Shown here: piece after piece, positions 1 through 8,740 of the stretch | How positions within the stretch are numbered: the first letter of the stretch is position 1 | Layout: each line of letters starts with the position of its first letter | Source: Kaistella palustris DSM 21579 | GTDB lineage: Bacteria; Bacteroidota; Bacteroidia; Flavobacteriales; Weeksellaceae | Length of the DNA stretch: 64,000 bases | NCBI RefSeq assembly: GCF_000422265.1 | Contig: NZ_KE383812.1 | Coordinates: 200,091 to 264,090 of the forward strand | Direction: 5' to 3' | Position numbers and translations under genes: made by a program | Notes under the pieces: generated by a model | Told to the model about the DNA's origin: nothing | The model's database searches: none | The model's input: the letters and a program-made list of their open reading frames with translations, nothing else

Positions 1-16
1 AATTCAAAAATTAATC

Positions 17-88
17 GAAGCGAAAACCGGATAGCGCATCCCGATTTTTAATCGGGACGATCATAGGTTCGAATACTATCGCGCTCAC
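17..88 (+). pseudogene. Degenerate tRNA-like remnant, Lys (UUU) type
   Basis: The 3' half looks like a tRNA. An anticodon stem CCCGA/TCGGG encloses a 7-base loop TTTTTAA (anticodon TTT, lysine). It is followed by a T-arm with GGTTCGAAT and by the 3' end CGCGCTCA. The D-loop GG is present in CCGGATAGCGC. The 5' acceptor strand that should pair with CGCGCTC (GAGCGCG) is absent, and the T-stem has one mismatch. I therefore read it as a decayed or recombined tRNA. A chance resemblance or a divergent functional tRNA cannot be excluded. Confidence 0.3.
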
Positions 89-90
89 TT

Positions 91-123
91 AAAAGACTGA
101 GAATTTTCCCGGTCTTTTTTTAT
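91..123 (+). terminator. Intrinsic terminator after the tRNA-like element
   Basis: AAAAGAC and GTCTTTT form a stem around a 14-base interior, followed by a T run. It sits directly after the tRNA-like sequence, as terminators do after tRNA genes in this group, which supports a tRNA origin for that element. Confidence 0.5.
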
Positions 124-242
124 TTAAATTTTTCCGCCATGTTTACCTGCTATTCAAAAAAGAATTGGAAAGCCTAATCTGGTTAGAAAGTTTCATCAAT
201 TTTTTCTGCTAAACCTGTTTAATGATTGAAAAATCATTAATA

Positions 243-276
243 AGAAAAAAAGGCCACCGATATTTCAGAGGCCTTA
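243..276 (-). terminator. Terminator of the DUF6029-type gene
   Basis: On the minus strand AAGGCC pairs with GGCCTT and is followed by an uninterrupted T tract (the A run at 244-251 on the plus strand). It lies 25 bases beyond the stop codon of the 301-1956 gene. Confidence 0.6.
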
Positions 277-300
277 ACAATTTTATGTAAACGGATACTT

Positions 301-1956
301 TTAAAAGGTAGTATTGATATTTAGGGTAAAACCGGTATTCTCCGGAACCATTCTGCAGACTCCACCGACGCAAAGCAGACCGCCCCGCTGTCTGCCGTAA
401 GAGGCCTGTATACGTGTTGAGTTTTTCCGAAAAACGCCGCCAAATGTGTAATAATGCATTTGTTTGTCTGCTTCTTCATTATCATAATTATACATATCAC
501 TTACAAAAACCGACCAGTTCTTTTTAAAATTATACTCGGTGAGTCCCGCAGCCCAGTTTCTGTACGAGGAATCCGCCCACTGATGCTGCAGTTCAACTTT
601 AAGGGAACTTTTATTAATTTTAAAAATATTATCCCAAACTGCAGTTGTGGCAAACACGCGTCCGGAGGTTTCCTGAATGCGGTCGGTATTATAATCCTGA
701 TAGATGTAAATCAACGCCGTATTCCATGTACTGGAAAATCTTTTTCTGATATCTACATTGAAATCGGAATAATAACGCTCGCCCAAAGCAAATGTTTCTG
801 TTTCTACCGTGTTATAATCCTCGTAGGTGCGGTATTTACCTTTCAGTCCGTACCAGTTCGCAAAATTAAGCGCAATATCAGTTCCGTACTTTCCGCCCAG
901 AGCCGTACCTTTTTTCAACTGATAATTAAGGTCAAACTGCGAACCTATTTCGCCCGCTTTCCTTTGGGGGAAAAAAGTGAGTTGCGGCTGCGACTGATAC
1001 ACATAAATATTCGCAAGACTGTAATCATACTGTTTAGTTAACGCCGGTGTATAATTCAACAGTGCCTGATTATATTGATTGCCAACCATTTCGCGGTCTG
1101 AGTAAAAATTAAAATTCTCCAGACGTCTTAACGTACCGCTGAAGCCAAGTCCTTTTTTAGCAAAACCCAAAACCAAGTTCATGGCATTCCCCGAATACAC
1201 GTTGGTTGGATCTACCAAAGTCGCCATTTTTATCACGTCTTTTGATTTGTACAGATATTCTGCATTCAGGTAAAAGTCGCGGTATTCATTATTAAGCCGT
1301 ACGCCGTAAATGTTTACATCGGCAGGAGCGTTTATAAAATTGGGATCTACAGCTTCGTGCTTATTTACAAAACTCATCCCAAGATTTGATTCAAATTTGT
1401 CTGTACCCAGAGCTGTGGCCAGCTGAAACTCGGTGTCCAAAGCGGCAATATTGGCATCAGAAAAATCAAAACCCATCCCAATTCTCTGTTTTCCGTACAA
1501 AGCTTTTACATTTACAAAATGACCGGGTGTAGAATATTTTACGCGCGCTCCTACCAGCGAATTTGCAATTCCCAACTGCCGGTCTTCCCAGGTTCTAAGC
1601 GCCAAACCCGAACCGAATTGCTCATAGAAATGACCAAGCGTTACATCAAGTCCTTTGTCATTGTTGTAATTTACATAATAGGTTCCCAGATTTACATCTT
1701 TGAAACCGGGATAATAGTTTAGCAACGCTTTCGGTTCATAAGATTCTACCTGAGCGCCCACCGTAAAATGCTTATACCGGTAAGTCATGGTGAGATATGT
1801 ATTGGATCGAAACCGGTCCTGCGCTTCCGTTTCGTCTAATTTAATCTTGGCATCATCTACATAATATTGGTTATTGGATTCCAGACTCGCATTAAACTGG
1901 GCGTGAATAGCTGTTTGTGCACATAAATAGACCAGAGGCAGTAAAATTTTCTTCAT
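301..1956 (-). CDS. Outer membrane beta-barrel protein, DUF6029 type
   Basis: A 551-residue protein with a signal peptide (residues 1-19, cleavage before Gln-Phe). The long body alternates polar and aromatic residues, as in beta strands, and the protein ends in a phenylalanine typical of outer membrane barrels. The overall look matches the DUF6029 family of Flavobacteriia; its substrate is unknown. The start ATG at 1956 is 5 bases after the stop of the upstream TlpA gene, so the two are probably co-transcribed. The divergent Omp28-like genes start about 0.7 kb away. No CTD and no TonB plug are visible, so it is unlikely to be a TonB receptor. I am confident of the barrel and moderately confident of the family name. 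Confidence 0.6.
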   Translation of the reverse strand: MKKILLPLVYLCAQTAIHAQFNASLESNNQYYVDDAKIKLDETEAQDRFRSNTYLTMTYRYKHFTVGAQVESYEPKALLNYYPGFKDVNLGTYYVNYNNDKGLDVTLGHFYEQFGSGLALRTWEDRQLGIANSLVGARVKYSTPGHFVNVKALYGKQRIGMGFDFSDANIAALDTEFQLATALGTDKFESNLGMSFVNKHEAVDPNFINAPADVNIYGVRLNNEYRDFYLNAEYLYKSKDVIKMATLVDPTNVYSGNAMNLVLGFAKKGLGFSGTLRRLENFNFYSDREMVGNQYNQALLNYTPALTKQYDYSLANIYVYQSQPQLTFFPQRKAGEIGSQFDLNYQLKKGTALGGKYGTDIALNFANWYGLKGKYRTYEDYNTVETETFALGERYYSDFNVDIRKRFSSTWNTALIYIYQDYNTDRIQETSGRVFATTAVWDNIFKINKSSLKVELQHQWADSSYRNWAAGLTEYNFKKNWSVFVSDMYNYDNEEADKQMHYYTFGGVFRKNSTRIQASYGRQRGGLLCVGGVCRMVPENTGFTLNINTTF

Positions 1957-1961
1957 ACGGA

Positions 1962-2438
1962 TTATTGGATCTGTTTCAGTTTTTCAAATAATTCATCTTC
2001 ATCTCCGGGTGCATAGCCCACATGGGAATACACGAGTTTGTTTTTGAAATAAACAAGTGTTGTCGGTACATTATTCACGTTAAGTTGCCGCTTGATGGTC
2101 TGCGACGGATCGAAAAGTACCTGATCAAAATTCCAGTTTTTACCGTTCACTACAGTTTTTACTTTATTCACGGTTCGGGGATCATCTGTAGAAACTGCCA
2201 CAAAATCGAAATCGCGTTCCGCTTTCCAGTCATCAAGTTTTTCATTAATGCTGATAAGTTCCTCCATACATGGCAGGCACCACGTAGCCCAGAAACTGAG
2301 TACCAGGGGTTTTTCGTTACTCATCGTCTTCAAGGCAATATATTCACCCTTCAGATTTTTAGCAGAAATATTTTCAATGGATTGCGCGTTTAAGACAGCA
2401 CAAAAACAAAATGCCAGAATCAGCAGCGTTTTTTTCAT
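1962..2438 (-). CDS. TlpA-like thioredoxin-fold protein
   Basis: A 158-residue secreted thioredoxin of the TlpA/ResA type. The signal peptide is MKKTLLILAFCFCAVLNAQ. The redox motif WCLPC lies at residues 53-57 (Cys54, Cys57), and the cis-proline (VPT) is at 124-126. Such proteins reduce or oxidise thiols in the periplasm. I start it at 2438 because the longer frame, to 2480, adds 14 residues ahead of an otherwise perfect signal peptide. It is the first gene of a two-gene minus-strand unit with the DUF6029-type protein. It is divergent from Omp28-like proteins that also carry CxxC motifs, which suggests a shared thiol-redox role, although that link is inference. Confidence 0.85.
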   Translation of the reverse strand: MKKTLLILAFCFCAVLNAQSIENISAKNLKGEYIALKTMSNEKPLVLSFWATWCLPCMEELISINEKLDDWKAERDFDFVAVSTDDPRTVNKVKTVVNGKNWNFDQVLFDPSQTIKRQLNVNNVPTTLVYFKNKLVYSHVGYAPGDEDELFEKLKQIQ

Positions 2439-2591
2439 AGTCAGAAAATTAATTTGGATTATTCGGATTTTTAAAAACACGAAACTATTAATAATATCTT
2501 ATACATTCAAAGAGAATTGCCATTTTATTTCAATTTTTAATATCAATAATAAAGTTTGCGATAATTTTATGAAATAATGTGCGGTTTTTTA

Positions 2592-2609
2592 TAAAAATAC
2601 GTATTTTTA
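2592..2609. promoter_or_regulatory. 18-base perfect palindrome upstream of the Omp28-like gene
   Basis: TAAAAATACGTATTTTTA is a perfect inverted repeat ending 28 bases before the ATG at 2638. Its right half includes TATTTTTA, one base from the -7 motif TAnnTTTG, so a protein bound here would cover the promoter. The function is inferred. AT-rich palindromes can also arise by chance. Confidence 0.4.
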
Positions 2610-2637
2610 CCACAATGTTTAAAGTGCGATTTATACC

Positions 2638-3702
2638 ATGAAGAAACTTCTACCTTTCCTATTTTTGTTTGCGTTATTGTTAAATTCCTGTGCAGGATCT
2701 GATAGTGATGAAGGACGCAATATCGTGACCTACGTGAAACTTTCGGCCGCAGAAAATTCGGTGTTGTTGGGGAATTCGGTAAAGTTTACCCTGACGGACA
2801 ATTTGAATAATGATGTGACCCAGGAAGCCACTTTTTTTGTCGATGGCAGTGAACTTAGCGGCAACTATTTCGTTCCGGTGAAAACGGGCGAATATCAAAT
2901 CACAGGAAAATATAAAACCTTCAGCAGTAAACCTTTAACAATAAAATCCATTGCGCTTACCGGAGTCAATTTCGTGCACCGTATACTCTATGAAGACTTT
3001 ACAGGTACGTGGTGTGGCAACTGCCCCATCGCAAGTGCGCGGTTTGAGAAACTTACTGAACAGAATAACAAAGCGGTTTTCGTGGGAATTCACGGTCCGA
3101 CTGTGGGAACAGATCCATTTACAAATGCTGCAGGCACTGCGATAATCAACAATTTGGGGATCTGGGCCTACCCTACTATTTTAATAAATCACAAGCAGGA
3201 GTGGAGCACAGCTAATAACAACTATACCGATGTCTCATTTGCGCTGCAATACATAAAACCTTACAGTAAGATCGGTATCGCCGTAACAACCAAGCTGGAG
3301 GGCAACACGCTTTCCGGCGAATATAATATTGCCTTTGCAGAAAACTACAGCAACCTGAAAACCATGGTTTATGTGGTAGAAGACAATATTGTGTACCCGC
3401 AGCATAATTACTTTAACGGCTCCGGTGGAAAACCCATTCTTTACGGGGGCGTTCCTATCATTGAAAACTACAGCAACCACAATGTGCTCCGCGCTCTGCT
3501 TACCGCTGCGACCGGAGATGCGATTCCTTCTGCGAACACGCAGAATAATACCACCTATCACAAAAATTTCAGCTTTGGAATACCAGGCGGTTTCAATATA
3601 GAAAACATGAAAATTATCGTCGCAGTATTTAATGATCAAAACGAAGTACTCAACGTAAGAGAAGCTTTGCCGAATACAACCAATGCACTGGAAACTTTAT
3701 AA
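2638..3702 (+). CDS. Omp28-like lipoprotein with thioredoxin-like CxxC motif
   Basis: A 354-residue lipoprotein with the lipobox LLNSC at residues 14-18 (lipidated Cys18), followed by acidic residues as in surface-exposed lipoproteins of this phylum. Residues 30-105 look like an Ig-like beta domain. From about 110 there is an Omp28-type domain opening with GTWCGNCP (Cys126, Cys129), which resembles the active site of thioredoxin-fold proteins. The Omp28 family is otherwise poorly understood. It heads a plus-strand run of four secreted proteins (gaps 24, 30 and 21 bases), probably one operon. Its CxxC domain recurs in the genes at 4474 and 6373, which carry sorting domains in place of a lipid anchor. 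Confidence 0.75.
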   Translation: MKKLLPFLFLFALLLNSCAGSDSDEGRNIVTYVKLSAAENSVLLGNSVKFTLTDNLNNDVTQEATFFVDGSELSGNYFVPVKTGEYQITGKYKTFSSKPLTIKSIALTGVNFVHRILYEDFTGTWCGNCPIASARFEKLTEQNNKAVFVGIHGPTVGTDPFTNAAGTAIINNLGIWAYPTILINHKQEWSTANNNYTDVSFALQYIKPYSKIGIAVTTKLEGNTLSGEYNIAFAENYSNLKTMVYVVEDNIVYPQHNYFNGSGGKPILYGGVPIIENYSNHNVLRALLTAATGDAIPSANTQNNTTYHKNFSFGIPGGFNIENMKIIVAVFNDQNEVLNVREALPNTTNALETL

Positions 3703-3726
3703 AAAACAACAGAAAAATTTGATATT

Positions 3727-4443
3727 ATGAAAAAAGTCTTACTCCTTTCAACACTATTGGGATTTGCAGTTTTAAACGCGCAAATGCTGGTTAAGAAGCT
3801 GGATGGTACAATTATTAATGATGGCGCGGTATACTCTTATAATACCTACGATACAGACGAAAGTATGCTCAATTTTACGGTTGTAAATACTTCTGCGACA
3901 CAGAATATTTCAGTAAAAGTTCTGGCAGAAACATTTAACAATACTGCTGGTGAAAACTTCGAATTCTGTTTCGGAGGAAACTGTATGCCTTTTGTAATGC
4001 TCGGTTTTAATTATCCGCCAAACGGTTATACCATTGCTCCCGGCTCCGATTCAGGTGATTCCGACCACTTCTGGAACAAAATGGATTATGCTGATCCCAT
4101 GAGCATTACCTTTAAAATTTATCAGGTTGATGAATTCCAGAATGAAATTGGTACACCGGTACGTGTGACCTACGCCTACGACAAAATGTTGGCGGTAAAT
4201 AATGTGAATGCTGCGAAAGAAGTTATTTTAAAGAGCACGATCGTAAATAACAGCATCGAATTATCTTCAAAAAACGACACTACTTTCCAGCTGTTTGATA
4301 TGAATGGAAAACTGGTAAAAAAAGGAACCTTAAAATCCGGAGAAAATTCGATCAACGTTCAGAATTTGACAGCTGGGATTTACATCTTCAATACCCAAAA
4401 CACAGGCGGCAAAAGCCAGACACAAAAAATAATTAAGAAATAG
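3727..4443 (+). CDS. Secreted protein with T9SS type A sorting domain
   Basis: A 238-residue protein with a signal peptide (MKKVLLLSTLLGFAVLNAQ) and a C-terminal sorting domain in about the last 70 residues. The CTD signs are FQLFDMNGKLVKKG, then NLTAGIYIFN, then a lysine-rich end KIIKK. The central 140 residues have a beta-rich composition and one possible disulphide pair around CFGGNC. I do not recognise the central domain. The CTD predicts export through the type IX system, whose sortase PorU and carrier PorV are encoded 9-13 kb downstream. It sits within the Omp28 operon and may be a partner of those proteins. Confidence 0.7.
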   Translation: MKKVLLLSTLLGFAVLNAQMLVKKLDGTIINDGAVYSYNTYDTDESMLNFTVVNTSATQNISVKVLAETFNNTAGENFEFCFGGNCMPFVMLGFNYPPNGYTIAPGSDSGDSDHFWNKMDYADPMSITFKIYQVDEFQNEIGTPVRVTYAYDKMLAVNNVNAAKEVILKSTIVNNSIELSSKNDTTFQLFDMNGKLVKKGTLKSGENSINVQNLTAGIYIFNTQNTGGKSQTQKIIKK

Positions 4444-4473
4444 CATTCACCACCAAATCACAATGTATTAATT

Positions 4474-6351
4474 ATGACAAAACTCTATACTATTGCGGCG
4501 GCTTTTCTGCTTGCGTCGTCACTACACGCGCAGGTGCATTATTCGCAGAATTTTGAGACAGTGGATTTTTCCACATGGACAAATTCGGATCTCGACGGCG
4601 ACGGCAAGAAATTCGCTTTGGTGAATGCCAGCAGCGTTTATCCGACGGCAGGTTTTGGAACCAAAACCCTGATCTCCTATTCTTACCAGAACACTGCATT
4701 AACACCTAATAATTTAATCACCTCCACTCCGATCACCTTGCCGGCGGGCACCAACAATTTATTCTTAAAATTTCAGGTGGCCTCGTATGATGGTGATTAT
4801 GGTGCGGAACATTATGCGATTTACTTATCACCTACAAATATTCCCTCAGAAGTTCTTGCAACAACTCCCGTAAAAGAAGAAACACTGCCGTTTGAAGGTG
4901 GTTTGCATGAGGCGACCGTAGATGTTTCCGCTTACGCAGGGCAAACGGTTTATCTTTCATTCCGGCATTTCAATACGGTTGATATGTATTATCTTTTGTT
5001 TGATAATGTTACCGTAGAGACATTAGCACAGAATAATTCCAAGTTAGTTTCCTCAAAAATTGACAAATACATCTTGGCCGGTTCCCAGAACGATCTGAAA
5101 TATACAGTAAAAAACGCCGGTGCAAATCCAATAACCTCTGTAGAACTTAACTGGAACGATGGTACGGACCACATTGCCACCGTCGCTGCCAATATCGCAC
5201 CAGGTGCCTCAGCAGTTATCACCCATCCGACTAAAGTAAGCTATACAGATATAGCTTCTAAAAATTTCAGTTTGAACATTACCAAAGTTAACAATGTGGC
5301 AGATTCCGATCCTACAGACAACATAGGTACTGCTTCAACTTCGGTAGCATCGCAAATTGTGGCCAAAAAAGTTTTGTTGGAAGAAGGAACCGGAACCTGG
5401 TGTGGATGGTGCCCAAGAGGCATGGTGGGCTTAGATAAAGTGAACCAGGATTATCCTGATGATCAGATCACAATAGCAATTCATAATAATGATCCCATGG
5501 CAGTTGCAGCGTATAATTCGGGCGCCGCATTTTCGGGCTTCCCCGGAATGAATGTGGACAGGGAAATGAAAAATGTTGACCCGGGCCCAGATGGTATCGA
5601 CGGTTATGTTACAGCCAGAAAAAACCTTCCGACACCTGTAAAGTTAACGGGTGAATACAGCATAACAGGTTCAGAACTTACAGCAACTGTAAACAGTAAA
5701 TTCTTCATCAATAATCCAAATGCAAATTATAAAATGGCAGTGGTTGTGGTTGAAGATGGTGTGAAAGGCACTGCGAGTTCATACAATCAACGTAACTATT
5801 ATTCCGGCGGCGGCGAAGGACCTATGGGCGGTTACGAAAGCAAGCCCGATCCTGTGCCTGCGTCTCAAATGGTTTATAACCACGTTGGCAGAGCATTGCT
5901 GGGAGGATATAACGGCCAGGCCGGATCGGTACCTACTTCTATTACAGATGGTTCTACGGCGAGCTACACTTTTAATTACACCATCCCCGCCACTTCCATT
6001 GCAGATAATATGGGTGCTGTTCTGTTACTGATTGACGGCAACGACGGTACGATCGTAAACGTTGCGAAACTTACCAAAACTAACCTGGCAGCCAATGATG
6101 TCACAAAAACCGGTGCCAATATTTCCATTTACCCGAATCCTGCCAAGTCTGAATTCAATATCAAAGTCGCTGAAGACGGCAAATACGCGGTAAGTATTTA
6201 CGACATGACAGGCCGCGAAATAAAAAATTACGGCACACGGACTTCAAGTTTCAAAACAATAAACCTTGGCGTAAATCTGACTCCCGGCAAATATTTGGTC
6301 AACATTACCAAAGACGGTGTCTCATTCACCAAAGAATTATTAATTAAGTAA
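4474..6351 (+). CDS. T9SS-exported Omp28-domain protein with N-terminal jelly-roll
   Basis: A 625-residue multidomain secreted protein. It has a signal peptide (1-20) and a choice-of-anchor J / MAM-like beta domain at about 21-185 (begins YSQNFETVDFSTW). An Ig-like domain follows at about 190-295 (SVELNWNDGT). An Omp28 domain follows at about 298-540, opening with GTGTWCGWCPRG (Cys310, Cys313). A T9SS type A CTD (ISIYPNPA, then IYDMTGREI) fills the last 85 residues. The CGWC motif is of thioredoxin type. It is a close paralogue of the next gene and differs mainly by the added jelly-roll domain. The role is unknown, and extracellular thiol chemistry is an inference from the motif. Confidence 0.75.
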   Translation: MTKLYTIAAAFLLASSLHAQVHYSQNFETVDFSTWTNSDLDGDGKKFALVNASSVYPTAGFGTKTLISYSYQNTALTPNNLITSTPITLPAGTNNLFLKFQVASYDGDYGAEHYAIYLSPTNIPSEVLATTPVKEETLPFEGGLHEATVDVSAYAGQTVYLSFRHFNTVDMYYLLFDNVTVETLAQNNSKLVSSKIDKYILAGSQNDLKYTVKNAGANPITSVELNWNDGTDHIATVAANIAPGASAVITHPTKVSYTDIASKNFSLNITKVNNVADSDPTDNIGTASTSVASQIVAKKVLLEEGTGTWCGWCPRGMVGLDKVNQDYPDDQITIAIHNNDPMAVAAYNSGAAFSGFPGMNVDREMKNVDPGPDGIDGYVTARKNLPTPVKLTGEYSITGSELTATVNSKFFINNPNANYKMAVVVVEDGVKGTASSYNQRNYYSGGGEGPMGGYESKPDPVPASQMVYNHVGRALLGGYNGQAGSVPTSITDGSTASYTFNYTIPATSIADNMGAVLLLIDGNDGTIVNVAKLTKTNLAANDVTKTGANISIYPNPAKSEFNIKVAEDGKYAVSIYDMTGREIKNYGTRTSSFKTINLGVNLTPGKYLVNITKDGVSFTKELLIK

Positions 6352-6372
6352 ACCAAACAAAGTATAATTATT

Positions 6373-7821
6373 ATGAAAAAAATTTACTTTCTGGCAGCAA
6401 TGTTTTTCTTCGCCAGCAATGCATCTGCCAACGTATACGCTGGAAATTCAGCCACGCCCTCTTCGGGTAAAAGCCCGCAGACCCTTGCAGGCGGCGACGT
6501 ACAGCTGTTAAGCGTAAAGCTGACTAAATTTATGGTCGCAGGTGACCAAACGATGATTAAGGTTACATTAAAAAATAATGGAACCACTAACATCACTTCC
6601 GTAGAATTGAACTGGAATGATGGTACCGGAGACCACAAACAAAGAGTGGTGGCGTATTTAAATGTAGGTCAGCAAAGAGAGATTGCGCACCCCGTGCCAC
6701 TCACCGCCGACGGTTCTGTAATAGAAACTAAAAATGTTACCGTCACCGTTACTCAGGTAAATGACGGTCCCGATACAAACCCTGCGGATAATACACAACA
6801 GGCTCCCATAAGTATCGTTTCCCAGTCAATTTCGAAAAAAGTTATTTTCGAGGAAGGAACAGGAACATGGTGCGGTTGGTGTCCAAGAGGAATGGTTGCG
6901 CTGGATGCTGTGAACCAACAATACCCCGATGATCAGATCAGTATTGCAGTTCACAATAACGATCCAATGGTACTGGCACCGTATAATGCAGGTGCAGCAT
7001 TTTCCGGATTTCCGGGAATGAACGTTGACCGGGAATTAAAGGGTGTTGACATCAATCCAAACAGTATTGGCAATTACGTGACGACCAGAAAGCAGCTGCT
7101 TTCGCCCGCACAGCTGACCGGAGACTTCAGTATCACCGGTTCAACCCTGTCTGCGAACGTAAATGCTAAATTCCTTATCAACAACCCAAATACAAATTAC
7201 AGACTTGCTGTAGTTATTGTTGAAGATGGCGTGAAAGGCACTGCAAACGGATACAGACAGAGCAATTACTACTCAGGTGGCGGAAATGGACCGATGGGTG
7301 GATTTGAAAATCTACCAAACCCGGTTCCTGCTGCGCAAATGGTTTATGATCACGTGGGACGCGCTTTACTTGGTGGGTATAACGGTGAAGTAAACTCAGT
7401 TCCGGCTGCCATTACTGATGGTCAGAATGTCGGATATACTTTCGAATATACAGTTCCAGCAGAATATATTAAAGATAATATCCACGCCGTACTCCTGCTT
7501 ATCGACAGCAGCGACGGAACTATTCTGGATGGTGCTAAACTGACAAAAACCAATCTGGCTGTTAATGATACCAAAGCAAATGCAGCAGAATATACCATTT
7601 ATCCAAACCCTGCTAAAACTGATTTTAATCTAAAATTCCCTGCAAACGGGACTTATACTGTTACAGTTTATGATATGAATGGTCGCGAAGTCAAGAATTC
7701 CGGTGCCGTTAATGTAATGAACAAAACAGCTCTTTTAACCATTAAACTGCTGCCGGGTAAATATTTTGTAAATATTTCCAAAGACGGAAAATCAGTAACA
7801 AAAGACTTACTGGTAAAATAA
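6373..7821 (+). CDS. T9SS-exported Omp28-domain protein, shorter paralogue
   Basis: A 482-residue protein with a signal peptide (about 1-23), an Ig-like domain (about 42-148, SVELNWNDGT) and an Omp28 domain from about 155. That domain opens with GTGTWCGWCPRG (Cys167, Cys170). A T9SS type A CTD (YTIYPNPAKTDF, VYDMNGREV) occupies about the last 80 residues. From the Ig-like domain onward it aligns almost position by position with the preceding 625-residue protein, which shows local duplication. It lacks that protein's N-terminal jelly-roll. It is the last gene of the plus-strand run and is followed by a terminator. Confidence 0.75.
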   Translation: MKKIYFLAAMFFFASNASANVYAGNSATPSSGKSPQTLAGGDVQLLSVKLTKFMVAGDQTMIKVTLKNNGTTNITSVELNWNDGTGDHKQRVVAYLNVGQQREIAHPVPLTADGSVIETKNVTVTVTQVNDGPDTNPADNTQQAPISIVSQSISKKVIFEEGTGTWCGWCPRGMVALDAVNQQYPDDQISIAVHNNDPMVLAPYNAGAAFSGFPGMNVDRELKGVDINPNSIGNYVTTRKQLLSPAQLTGDFSITGSTLSANVNAKFLINNPNTNYRLAVVIVEDGVKGTANGYRQSNYYSGGGNGPMGGFENLPNPVPAAQMVYDHVGRALLGGYNGEVNSVPAAITDGQNVGYTFEYTVPAEYIKDNIHAVLLLIDSSDGTILDGAKLTKTNLAVNDTKANAAEYTIYPNPAKTDFNLKFPANGTYTVTVYDMNGREVKNSGAVNVMNKTALLTIKLLPGKYFVNISKDGKSVTKDLLVK

Positions 7822-7838
7822 TTTCTCCGGATTTAATT

Positions 7839-7874
7839 AAAAGCTGTCTCACACGTGCGAGGCAGCTTTTTTTC
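7839..7874 (+). terminator. Terminator of the Omp28 operon
   Basis: AAAAGCTGTCTC pairs with GAGGCAGCTTTT (one T-G wobble) around ACACGTGC, then T-rich sequence. It begins 18 bases after the stop codon of the 6373-7821 gene. Confidence 0.75.
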
Positions 7875-7962
7875 TTTTAAAGGTGACTAAACATTTCGAA
7901 ACTTTTGAAAAGCTCAAAAACTGCTGCGGTCAACTATATTTCTTCATGTTCTGTTCATTGCT

Positions 7963-7970
7963 TAAATTTG
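7963..7970 (+). promoter_or_regulatory. Putative -7 element of the GldA-like gene
   Basis: TAAATTTG is an exact match to the Bacteroidota -7 consensus TAnnTTTG, 20 bases before the ATG at 7991. No good -33 TTG is seen at the usual distance. Confidence 0.4.
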
Positions 7971-7990
7971 ATTCCGCATAAATCCACAAT

Positions 7991-8689
7991 ATGTCTTTAG
8001 ATATACAAAATCTTACCAAAAAGTTTGGCAACCAGACTGCCCTGAACAACATTAATATAAGCATCAGCGACACCGAAATTATCGGTTTGCTGGGTCCAAA
8101 CGGCGCAGGAAAATCTACGCTGATGAAATCCATTGTCGGTGCGCTGAAAATCGAGGAAGGCGCAATTATTTTTAATGGAAAGAATATTGTGGAACACGAA
8201 ATTGAATGCAAAAGAAGAATGGGTTTTCTGCCCGAAAACAATCCACTTTATCCCGAAATGTACGTAAAGGAATATTTGGCATTCGTGGCCGATATTCATC
8301 AGGTTTCGAAAGAAAGGATCGATGAAGTGATAGAACTGGTTGGCATCACACCTGAAAAATCAAAAAAGATCTCTCAACTTTCCAAAGGATATAAACAGAG
8401 AGTCGGCCTCGCACAGGCAATTCTGCATGCGCCGGATTTGCTGATTCTCGATGAGCCCACTAATGGCCTGGATCCCAACCAAATCCTCGAAATAAGAAAC
8501 GTGATCCGCCAGATCGGGCAGGAAAAAACGGTAATTCTTTCCACACATATCATGCAGGAAGTGGAGGCGCTTTGCTCACGCGTGATTCTCATACACGAAG
8601 GAAACATCATTCAGGATTCCCCTGTGCGTGAGTTTAAGGGAAAGTATGAGAGTCTGGAAGAAGCTTTCGCCAACTACACGCACTCATAA
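7991..8689 (+). CDS. GldA-like ABC transporter ATP-binding protein
   Basis: A 232-residue ABC ATPase. Walker A is GPNGAGKS (35-42), the signature LSKGYKQ (130-136), Walker B LLILDEP (150-156) and the switch histidine STH (His186). The regions FLPENNPLYPEMYVKEYL and ILSTHIMQEVEALC closely resemble GldA, the ATPase of the gliding-associated Gld ABC transporter. GldA proteins are, as I recall, near 300 residues, so this one is short at the C-terminus, and no gldF or gldG permease gene lies nearby. It stands alone between terminators. It may serve permeases encoded elsewhere. ATPase identity is certain; assignment to gliding is not, since many Chryseobacterium-type organisms do not glide. Confidence 0.75.
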   Translation: MSLDIQNLTKKFGNQTALNNINISISDTEIIGLLGPNGAGKSTLMKSIVGALKIEEGAIIFNGKNIVEHEIECKRRMGFLPENNPLYPEMYVKEYLAFVADIHQVSKERIDEVIELVGITPEKSKKISQLSKGYKQRVGLAQAILHAPDLLILDEPTNGLDPNQILEIRNVIRQIGQEKTVILSTHIMQEVEALCSRVILIHEGNIIQDSPVREFKGKYESLEEAFANYTHS

Positions 8690-8718
8690 AAAAACCCTGC
8701 AACCAATAAGTTACAGGG
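8688..8718 (-). terminator. Terminator of the SRPBCC gene
   Basis: On the minus strand CCCTG and CAGGG form the base of a hairpin extended by GTT/AAC, followed by a T run. It lies 23 bases past the stop of the 8741-9127 gene and may also end the convergent GldA-like transcript. Confidence 0.65.
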
Positions 8719-8740
8719 CATCAAAATCGTAATCAAACTG

